From NCBI GenBank assembly GCA_023423285.1, contig JAFAFV010000101.1, positions 1 through 8,407 on the forward strand: 8,407 nt of DNA, written 5' to 3'. The position numbers were made by a program, and so were the translations under genes. Under the pieces are notes generated by a model. It searched no databases and was not told the DNA's origin. It saw only the letters and a program-made list of their open reading frames with translations. The first letter of the stretch is position 1; each line of letters begins with the position of its first letter. The stretch is from Bacteroidota bacterium (GTDB taxonomy: Bacteria; Bacteroidota; Bacteroidia; Chitinophagales; Chitinophagaceae). Below are positions 1-4,482 of the stretch, one piece after another.

Positions 1-25
1 TATGGAATTAACAGGAAAGACCTTT

Positions 26-673
26 ATGAAATGGTTTATAGCTTTTGTAATCTGCATTTCTACAATTCTTTTTAACAGTTGTGAACCAGCCGCAACATTT
101 GACCAACCCCAACCTGTTGGCGTAAAATCCCTGATGACTTTTCCTGCACGTTTACAGGGAAGATACTTAGCTACCGACCAGGCTTCAACTGTGACAATCA
201 CTGATAAGCTCATCACACGACATTATGACTTTGACTTCAAAGAGCATAAAGACAGTCTTAGTTCATCATATAAACTTGTCGGTGACACACTTATAAATTT
301 GACAGACAGCACAAAGGAAAAGATTTTTTTGAACGGTGACACAATCATTCAGCATTATGAAGGGACAGATACGTTGTTTAGTATTTCGGCTGACAACGTT
401 CTTAAGAAGTTCAAGGGTTATTACTTCTTAAACAATCGCTATAGAGCCAATGCCTGGGAAGTAAAAAAGTTGTTACTTCAAAAAGGCATACTTACAATCG
501 GCAACATATCAAACGAAGACGACGTTAAAAAGCTTAAAGAAATCACAGAAACAACTGCTGACACAATTTCAACTCACTTTACGTTGACCCGACGCCAATT
601 TAAACGATTTATAAAACAGGAGGGTTTCACAGAACAGGAAACATTTAAACGAATGACGGAAAATGGCAGGTAA
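26..673 (+). CDS. Uncharacterised secreted lipoprotein (215 aa)
   Basis: Function unknown. From the ATG at 26 the protein opens with a typical lipoprotein signal peptide: Lys2, a hydrophobic stretch to about residue 16, then the lipobox FNSC with the acylated Cys at residue 19. This favours the ATG at 26 over the in-frame ATG at 2, which would add eight polar residues before the signal. The mature part is rich in short Asp-Thr-Leu/Ile segments (GDTLINL, GDTIIQHY, GTDTLFSI) that suggest a beta-rich fold. It ends in a Lys-rich block of about 90 residues starting near GYYFLNNRYR and including WEVKKLLLQKG, a block I associate with uncharacterised Bacteroidota lipoproteins; that is recollection, not a search result. 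Export to the membrane is well supported, the role is not. The gene looks somewhat more AT-rich than its neighbours, and its TAA stop lies inside a cassette-tail-like sequence. Upstream context is cut by the window edge. Confidence 0.75.
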   Translation: MKWFIAFVICISTILFNSCEPAATFDQPQPVGVKSLMTFPARLQGRYLATDQASTVTITDKLITRHYDFDFKEHKDSLSSSYKLVGDTLINLTDSTKEKIFLNGDTIIQHYEGTDTLFSISADNVLKKFKGYYFLNNRYRANAWEVKKLLLQKGILTIGNISNEDDVKKLKEITETTADTISTHFTLTRRQFKRFIKQEGFTEQETFKRMTENGR

Positions 674-767
674 CGTGGGTTTTGCGCTATGGGCGGCTAC
701 AAGGAATATATCTCACCTTTTTCGATATCAACGGCGGTTAGAAGCGCTTGGCCCGGCTTAAGCGTTA
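671..767 (+). other. Possible gene-cassette tail / imperfect inverted element
   Basis: The stop codon of the lipoprotein gene is the first three bases of TAACGTGGGTTTTGCGC (671-687). About 80 bases on, an inverted partner appears: GCGC at 744-747 and CGTTA at 763-767, so TAACG pairs with CGTTA and GCGC with GCGC, with unequal spacing between them (8 and 15 bases). A small stem CGCTT/AAGCG (745-749 with 760-764) sits in the right arm. An integron attC site has this general look: a stop codon merging into an AAC core and a GTT core at the far end. However, the full RYYYAAC and GTTRRRY cores are not matched and no integrase is in the window. It could equally be a degenerate repeat or chance pairing. 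The rest of the convergent gap up to 777 shows nothing else. Confidence 0.3.
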
Positions 768-777
768 AAAAGGCTGA

Positions 778-1059
778 TTAAAACATCACATCCTTCACTT
801 CATCGCCTAGCCTTTGCATGGTTTTTAAAGCAAAGGGGCACAAAGGTTTTATTTTTAAATGATTTTGGCGCGCATGTTCAATACCGGCCAGTACCAGGCG
901 TTTGCCCAGGCCCTGGCCCTCAAATGCAGGATCTACTTCTGTGTGGTCAATGATCATGATGTCGCTGGCCATCGTGTAAGTCATCATACCCGCCTGCTGT
1001 TCGTTTTCAGCAATTTCAAAAACTCCTTTATTGCCGTCTGATTTGTGCTGTACATTCAT
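778..1059 (-). CDS. Small GNAT-like N-acetyltransferase (93 aa)
   Basis: A compact Gcn5-related acetyltransferase of the short type sometimes called Acetyltransf_CG/YjdJ-like, predicted to bind acetyl-CoA in the cytoplasm; its acceptor is unknown. The strand-turn motif IDHTEVDPAF (residues 37-46) leads into the pyrophosphate-binding loop EGQGLGKRL (47-55), then a helix and the family signature KPLCPFA (71-77) with Cys74. The length, about 90 residues, is normal for this minimal family, which lacks the N-terminal part of larger GNATs. The ATG at 1059 gives a start at the expected place before the first beta strand. It lies 43 bases after the LLM oxidoreductase gene on the same strand, so the two are probably co-transcribed. 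It converges with the lipoprotein gene, and no clear terminator with a T tract follows it. The family call is firm; the substrate cannot be told. Confidence 0.85.
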   Translation of the reverse strand: MNVQHKSDGNKGVFEIAENEQQAGMMTYTMASDIMIIDHTEVDPAFEGQGLGKRLVLAGIEHARQNHLKIKPLCPFALKTMQRLGDEVKDVMF

Positions 1060-1102
1060 GGGTTAAGATTTACAATTTTACTATTGAAAAGAAGTTAATA
1101 GA

Positions 1103-2104
1103 TCATAAGTCTTTCATTACTTCTGCTATAATTTCCATGGAACGGTGCTTTTTTTCAAGCTCATACACCTGCGTAATGGTCATTAACTCTTGTATACCTG
1201 TTTGCTTAATAAAATACTTAAGATTCTTTGATAGAAATTCTTTATCGCCTATTAAGGCATATGCCGTCATTTGCTGCACGGCTGCTTTTTGCTGTGGCAA
1301 CCACAGTTTTTCCATTTCCTCTACAGTTATGGGCGGTTTCATGGCAGAGCGACTGTCGGTAATAATGCCCAGGTAGGTTTGATACATTGATGTGGCCAGG
1401 AACTGTGCTTCTTCATTAGTGTCTGCCGAGATAACACTCAGGCAAGCCATTGAATAAGGCTTCTCTAATTGTTTGGAAGGCCTGAACAGCCTGTTGTAAA
1501 TTTCAAATGCTGCCATCATTTGCGCGGGCGCAAAATGCGAGGCAAAAGCGTAAGGCAGGCCAAGCTCAGCGGCCAGATAGGCGCTATCCGTGCTGGAACC
1601 CAGCACCCAGATGGGCACTTCCACACCCTCACCGGGTATGGCCCTTACCCGCGAAGGTTTGTTTTCTATGCTTAAATATTGTTGTAACTCCTGAATGTGG
1701 GCTTTAAAATCGTAGGGCTGATAAGCATGTTGTTTTCGGATGGCAATGGTTGCCGGGTTATCCGTACCAGGGGCTCGGCCCAGTCCAAGGTCAATTCTGC
1801 CCGGGTATAAAGTGCCCAGCGTACCAAACTGTTCGGCCACAATAAGCGGCGCATGGTTGGGCAGCATGATGCCGCCGGAGCCAACCCGCATGGTTTTGGT
1901 GTGCTCTGCAATAAAACCAATAAGCAGTGCCGTAGCCGAACTGGCCACGCTTTCCATATTATGATGCTCAGAAAACCAGTACCTGGTATAGCCCAGCGCT
2001 TCGGCTTTTTGTGCAGATGCCCGGCTTTTATGAAAAGTTTGCTGCAAGCTGTCGCCCTGTACTACAGCCGCTAGATCAAGTATAGAATAAGGAAAGAAAG
2101 ACAT
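1103..2104 (-). CDS. LLM-class flavin-dependent oxidoreductase (luciferase-like monooxygenase, 333 aa)
   Basis: A bacterial-luciferase-like TIM-barrel enzyme expected to use reduced flavin, related to the YhbW group; its organic substrate is unknown. Visible family motifs, numbered from the ATG at 2104, are PYSILDLAAV (5-14), RYWFSEHHNM (41-50), SGGIMLPNHAPLIVAEQ (76-92), GRIDLGLGRAPGTD (102-115) and the VLGSSTDSAYLAAELGLPYAFA stretch (about 167-188) that lines the flavin pocket in the family. Length matches the family. The in-frame ATG at 2140 would add 12 residues, but homologues begin right at the xPFSxLDLA motif, so 2104 is preferred. It is the first gene of a likely two-gene unit with the small GNAT downstream, and is divergent from rpsF. 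No convincing promoter was found for it in the 232-base divergent gap. Confidence 0.9.
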   Translation of the reverse strand: MSFFPYSILDLAAVVQGDSLQQTFHKSRASAQKAEALGYTRYWFSEHHNMESVASSATALLIGFIAEHTKTMRVGSGGIMLPNHAPLIVAEQFGTLGTLYPGRIDLGLGRAPGTDNPATIAIRKQHAYQPYDFKAHIQELQQYLSIENKPSRVRAIPGEGVEVPIWVLGSSTDSAYLAAELGLPYAFASHFAPAQMMAAFEIYNRLFRPSKQLEKPYSMACLSVISADTNEEAQFLATSMYQTYLGIITDSRSAMKPPITVEEMEKLWLPQQKAAVQQMTAYALIGDKEFLSKNLKYFIKQTGIQELMTITQVYELEKKHRSMEIIAEVMKDL

Positions 2105-2271
2105 AATAATTAATAACGGGGCATACAGGGTTTTGTTCAATCAGGCAACTTCAATATAAACATCATTATAATAGCCGAACTGTAACGGATAGCATGGCTA
2201 AGCCTGCAACCCCATTTGTAAATACCATAAGTTTACCCTGTCAACCTGTAATCATGTTAAGCAATTTTCCT

Positions 2272-2279
2272 TACCTTTG
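2272..2279 (+). promoter_or_regulatory. rpsF operon promoter, -7 element
   Basis: TACCTTTG matches the Bacteroidota -7 consensus TAnnTTTG exactly and lies 57 bases before the rpsF start. A clear TTG/TTTG -33 element at the usual spacing is not seen. The transcript would begin around 2284-2287, giving a leader of about 50 nt. The flanks resemble the atpD promoter. Confidence 0.65.
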
Positions 2280-2282
2280 CCA

Positions 2283-2302
2283 CCCCTTAGCAAAAGCTGG
2301 GG
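2283..2302 (+). promoter_or_regulatory. Hairpin at the 5' end of the rpsF leader
   Basis: CCCC (2283-2286) pairs with GGGG (2299-2302) and AGC (2289-2291) with GCT (2296-2298), around an AAAA loop with a two-base TT bulge on the 5' side. It falls at or next to the predicted transcript start. It could stabilise the mRNA or be a target for S6:S18 autoregulation, as known for rpsF leaders elsewhere, but the CCG trinucleotide typical of that motif is not visible. If transcription starts at 2285 or later, the left arm would be incomplete. Confidence 0.4.
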
Positions 2303-2336
2303 ATTATTTAATTTTTTAACTAAAAACAACAGGGTA

Positions 2337-2693
2337 ATGAACAATTACGAATTGATGGTGATTTTTACCCCGGTTTTGAGTGACGATGAGTTCAAAGCTG
2401 CACAAAAAAAGTTTGCCGATATGGTAACTGAAGCAGGCGGAACCATTGTACATGAAAACCCGTGGGGATTGAAATCACTGGCGTATCCCATCGAGAAAAA
2501 AACCACAGGCTTGTACTGGGTGATGGAATATACTGCGCCATCCGACTTCAATGAAAGGTTGAAAATTCAACTTTTACGTGACGAATCAGTAATGCGTCAC
2601 ATGTGCACTAAACTTGACAAATACGCCGTTGAGTATAATTCAAAAAAAGCAAAAGGCGTTTCTACAGGAACCGAAAAAGCAGTGGAGGCTTAA
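2337..2693 (+). CDS. rpsF: 30S ribosomal protein S6 (118 aa)
   Basis: S6 binds the central domain of 16S rRNA in the small subunit as a heterodimer with S18. The sequence shows the S6 fold in order: first strand NNYELMVIFTP (2-12), helix, the conserved NPWGLKSLAYPIEKK region (about 41-55), strand GLYWVMEY, and the helix with LLRDESVMRHM. A short Lys/Ser-rich tail follows. The ATG at 2337 is chosen because it places NNYEL at the N-terminus; an in-frame TTG at 2277 lies inside the promoter element and would add 20 non-family residues. rpsR begins five bases after the stop. The order rpsF-rpsR-rplI, with no ssb or priB between, is as expected in Bacteroidota. Confidence 0.98.
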   Translation: MNNYELMVIFTPVLSDDEFKAAQKKFADMVTEAGGTIVHENPWGLKSLAYPIEKKTTGLYWVMEYTAPSDFNERLKIQLLRDESVMRHMCTKLDKYAVEYNSKKAKGVSTGTEKAVEA

Positions 2694-2697
2694 TATT

Positions 2698-2961
2698 ATG
2701 GCAAAGAATGAAATTAAATACCTTACCGCCATTAAAGCTGACAAACGCCCTAAAAAGTTTTGCCGCTTTAAAAAATATGGCATTCGCTACGTAGATTATA
2801 AAGACGTAGAGTTTTTAAAAAAATTCCTTAACGAGCAAGGTAAAATTTTACCCCGCCGCCTTACCGGCAACAGCCTGAAAGCGCAGCGCCAGGTATCAGA
2901 CGCAATTAAAAAAGCCCGCCAAATGGCGCTTTTACCTTACGTTACAGATTTATTGAAATAG
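2698..2961 (+). CDS. rpsR: 30S ribosomal protein S18 (87 aa)
   Basis: S18 assembles with S6 on the 16S rRNA platform. The protein shows the S18 core: KKFCRFKKYGIRYVDYKD (19-36), a helix with EFLKKFLNEQGK, then ILPRRLTGNSLKAQRQ (49-64), the RNA-binding segment conserved across bacteria, and a basic final helix. There is a single Cys, so it is the zinc-independent form. A GGAGG at 2684-2688, nine bases before the ATG and inside the end of rpsF, is one of the few good Shine-Dalgarno matches in the window and suggests translation coupled to rpsF. Upstream in-frame codons overlap rpsF and do not belong to S18. Length is normal for the phylum. Confidence 0.98.
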   Translation: MAKNEIKYLTAIKADKRPKKFCRFKKYGIRYVDYKDVEFLKKFLNEQGKILPRRLTGNSLKAQRQVSDAIKKARQMALLPYVTDLLK

Positions 2962-2965
2962 GCCC

Positions 2966-3016
2966 ATCCCTAATCCTGCCCCGCGGGAAACAGTAAAGCC
3001 TTTGATTTACTGGGAT
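2966..3016 (+). promoter_or_regulatory. Structured rpsR-rplI intercistronic leader
   Basis: The 69-base gap before rplI can fold. CAGTAAA (2991-2997) pairs over seven bases with TTTACTG (3006-3012) around an eight-base loop, and ATCCC (2966-2970) can pair with GGGAT (3012-3016) to close the region; the two stems share base 3012. CCCGCGGG (2980-2987) is a perfect palindrome between them. The A-rich stretch just before the rplI ATG stays unpaired. A regulatory role is inference. Confidence 0.35.
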
Positions 3017-3030
3017 CAAATAAAAAAATA

Positions 3031-3477
3031 ATGCAAGTAATTTTAATACACGATGTGGATCATTTGGGCGCCGCCAACGAGGTGGTGAACGTAAAAAATG
3101 GTTATGCACGTAACTTTTTACTGCCGCGCAAACTGGCAATTGAAAACACACCCGGCAATCAAAAACAATTGCAGGAAAAATTAAAACAGGTACGTAAAAA
3201 AGAAGAAGCCATGTTGGCCGCCATCAACGATGTTGTAGCCAAACTAAGCGAGTCTCCTTTAAAACTGGGTGCCAAAAGCGGTACTTCGGGTAAAATTTTT
3301 GGAAGCGTTACCAACCTGCAGATCAGCAGGGCTATTCGTGAGCAAAAAGGTTATGAAATTGATCGCAAAAAAATAACTATCAACGAAGAAGTAAAAGACC
3401 TGGGCACACACAAAGCCACAATTGACTTTGGAAACGGGCATTCTACTGAGATTGATTTTGAAGTGGTTGCAGAATAA
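3031..3477 (+). CDS. rplI: 50S ribosomal protein L9 (148 aa)
   Basis: L9 binds domain V of 23S rRNA at the base of the L1 stalk and helps hold the reading frame. The N-domain carries MQVILIHDVDHLGAANEVV and then VKNGYARNFLLPRKLA (21-36), the signature of the family. A long charged linker helix follows (about 41-75, rich in Lys, Glu and Gln), then the C-domain with KLGAKSGTSGKIFGSVT and LQISRAI. Full length matches the usual 148-150 residues. The ATG at 3031 sits behind an A-rich tract without a Shine-Dalgarno site, common in the phylum. It is the last gene of the rpsF operon and is followed by a hairpin at 3499-3529. Confidence 0.98.
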   Translation: MQVILIHDVDHLGAANEVVNVKNGYARNFLLPRKLAIENTPGNQKQLQEKLKQVRKKEEAMLAAINDVVAKLSESPLKLGAKSGTSGKIFGSVTNLQISRAIREQKGYEIDRKKITINEEVKDLGTHKATIDFGNGHSTEIDFEVVAE

Positions 3478-3498
3478 TGAACGCGTAAAAACATAATT

Positions 3499-3529
3499 AC
3501 AAAAGCGCCTTGCAACAGGGCTCTTTTGT
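3499..3529 (+). terminator. Terminator of the rpsF-rpsR-rplI operon
   Basis: ACAAAAG (3499-3505) pairs with CTTTTGT (3523-3529), and CCT/AGG pairs inside with a small internal loop. The T residues lie in the right arm and no long T tract follows, so it is a weaker-looking intrinsic terminator. It lies 21 bases after the rplI stop. Confidence 0.55.
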
Positions 3530-3549
3530 ATTAACTTTAAAATAATATG

Positions 3550-3577
3550 TTGCGGATAAAAAATTAGCCTATATTTG
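3550..3577 (+). promoter_or_regulatory. Promoter of the RRM protein gene
   Basis: TATATTTG (3570-3577) fits the Bacteroidota -7 consensus TAnnTTTG, and TTG (3550-3552) lies 17 bases upstream as a -33 element. The predicted start near 3582-3585 gives a leader of about 100 nt, long for this phylum. It separates this gene from the ribosomal operon. Confidence 0.65.
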
Positions 3578-3596
3578 GGTTGTATTCGTGTTTTCT

Positions 3597-3652
3597 CAGT
3601 AACAAGGTTCCGGAATATTCATTAAATGTTCGTTGGTCTTAAGTACTGTTAC
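3597..3652 (+). promoter_or_regulatory. Leader of the RRM gene with two exclusive pairings
   Basis: Within the long leader, CAGTA (3597-3601) can pair with TACTG (3644-3648), while GTAAC (3599-3603) can pair with GTTAC (3648-3652). The two pairings overlap and cannot form together. A palindrome GAATATTC lies at 3613-3620. Each pairing is only five bases, so this may be chance. Confidence 0.2.
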
Positions 3653-3685
3653 ACACTTTTTTTAAAAAATAAAAACTTAAAACAG

Positions 3686-4072
3686 ATGAACATTTACGTT
3701 GGCAATTTAAGCTGGACTTTAAAAGACCAGGATTTGCAAGACCTTTTCTCTCAGTATGGAGAAATTTCCTCAGCTAAAATCGTGTTAGACAAATTTACCA
3801 ACCGCAGCAAAGGCTTTGGCTTTGTTGAAATGGCTAATGATGATGAAGCAAAAACAGCCATTGAAGCACTGAACGGAACTGATGTTGGTGGCAGAAACAT
3901 TGTGGTAAATGAAAGCCGCCCTAAAGAGGGAGGCAGCAGCAGTGGCGGCGGTGGATTTAAAAAGAAAAGCTATGGCAGCAGCGGTGGCGGCTATAAAAGT
4001 GGCGGTGGCGGCTACAAAAGCGGCGGCAGCGGCGGTTATCGCGATCGCAGTGATTATAACAAAGATTTTTAA
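3686..4072 (+). CDS. RRM-domain RNA-binding protein with glycine-rich tail (128 aa)
   Basis: A small single-RRM protein expected to bind single-stranded RNA in the cytoplasm, resembling the Rbp proteins of cyanobacteria and Bacteroides. RNP2 is IYVGNL (3-8) and RNP1 is KGFGFVEM (42-49), with the aromatic contact residues Tyr4, Phe44 and Phe46 all present. The RRM runs to about residue 79. From residue 82 the tail is Gly/Ser-rich with Lys, Tyr and Arg, including two copies of GGGYKSG and ending YRDRSDYNKDF. Such tails add non-specific RNA binding and are seen in plant and cyanobacterial GRPs. The ATG at 3686 puts the first RRM strand at the N-terminus; an ATG at 3626 would add 20 residues foreign to the family. 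The gene has its own promoter, a long leader and a strong terminator. Cold or stress control is possible by analogy only. Confidence 0.93.
   Translation: MNIYVGNLSWTLKDQDLQDLFSQYGEISSAKIVLDKFTNRSKGFGFVEMANDDEAKTAIEALNGTDVGGRNIVVNESRPKEGGSSSGGGGFKKKSYGSSGGGYKSGGGGYKSGGSGGYRDRSDYNKDF
3983..4024 (+). repeat. Tandem 21-bp repeat in the glycine-rich tail
   Basis: Two adjacent in-frame 21-base units (3983-4003 and 4004-4024) each encode GGGYKSG and differ at only two bases, both silent (TAT/TAC and AGT/AGC). This points to duplication followed by purifying drift; the copy number may vary between strains. Confidence 0.8.
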
Positions 4073-4084
4073 TTGCATTTTTTC

Positions 4085-4113
4085 AGCTCCTGATTTCTTC
4101 AGGAGTTTTTTTT
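4085..4113 (+). terminator. Intrinsic terminator of the RRM gene
   Basis: CTCCTG (4087-4092) pairs with CAGGAG (4100-4105), extended by flanking A-T and G-T pairs, and is followed at once by eight T residues (4106-4113). It begins 13 bases after the RRM stop codon. A textbook rho-independent terminator. Confidence 0.92.
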
Positions 4114-4138
4114 GCCCGCGTTGTATTTAATTCTAAAC

Positions 4139-4174
4139 AAAAAAGCCGGAAGATGAGACCATCTTCCGGCTTTT
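4139..4174 (-). terminator. Terminator of atpD-atpC, probably bidirectional
   Basis: A perfect 15-base stem (4141-4155 with 4160-4174) closes an AGAC loop. Read on the minus strand it ends in TTTTTT, 18 bases after the atpC stop; read on the plus strand it ends in TTTT. It can therefore stop atpC transcription and also back up the RRM terminator between the convergent genes. Confidence 0.92.
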
Positions 4175-4191
4175 ACTATTTTATAAATATG

Positions 4192-4455
4192 CTATCTGGC
4201 TTCTACGGCGCCCTCAACAAGCACAGTAATTTTATTATCAATCACTTCTACAAAGCCACCCTGAATATTGTAAAAACTTTCCCGGCCTCCGCTAAGTTTT
4301 TCTTCTAAGATCTTTAATCTTCCTTCACGCAAAGCAGCGATCATGGGAGCATGCTTGTCCAGTACTTCAAATGAGCCTGTAACACCAGGCATTTGCACCC
4401 CATATACATTGCCACTGAAAATTTTTCCTTCGGGAGTTAATAAATCTAAAAGCAT
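4192..4455 (-). CDS. atpC: F1Fo ATP synthase epsilon subunit, short form (87 aa)
   Basis: Epsilon sits on the central stalk with gamma and connects it to the c-ring. The sequence covers the N-terminal beta-sandwich: MLLDLLTPEGKIFSG (1-15), the conserved PGVTGSFEVLDKHAPMIAAL (23-42), then REGRLKI and the GGFVEVIDNKITVLVEGA strands (66-83). It stops there; the usual C-terminal pair of helices (roughly residues 90-135 in E. coli), which inhibits ATP hydrolysis, is absent. The stop is clean, followed directly by a terminator, so this looks like a natural short form and not a broken gene. Short epsilons are common in Bacteroidota as far as I recall. It starts 27 bases after atpD with an A-rich leader and no Shine-Dalgarno site, and is surely co-transcribed with atpD. 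Confidence 0.95.
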   Translation of the reverse strand: MLLDLLTPEGKIFSGNVYGVQMPGVTGSFEVLDKHAPMIAALREGRLKILEEKLSGGRESFYNIQGGFVEVIDNKITVLVEGAVEAR

Positions 4456-4482
4456 TTTATCACTTATGAATTCAAATCAGAA

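Noticed and set aside
745..764. Terminator for the lipoprotein gene or the small GNAT
   Set aside because: The CGCTT/AAGCG stem is only five bases with a ten-base loop and no T tract follows on either strand.
2105..2271. Promoter for the LLM oxidoreductase on the minus strand
   Set aside because: The best candidate near 2152-2159 reads TATATTGA, which misses the last bases of TAnnTTTG, and it has no -33 partner; too weak to list.
2337..2693. S6:S18-binding leader motif of the known CCG type before rpsF
   Set aside because: A hairpin is present upstream but the diagnostic CCG trinucleotide in a bulge is not seen, so the named motif is not claimed.
3785..4078. Alanine-rich 97-codon frame opposite the RRM gene
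   Set aside because: It is the complement of the Gly/Ser codon repeats and reads as low-complexity Ala/Thr; the RRM protein on the plus strand explains the sequence fully.
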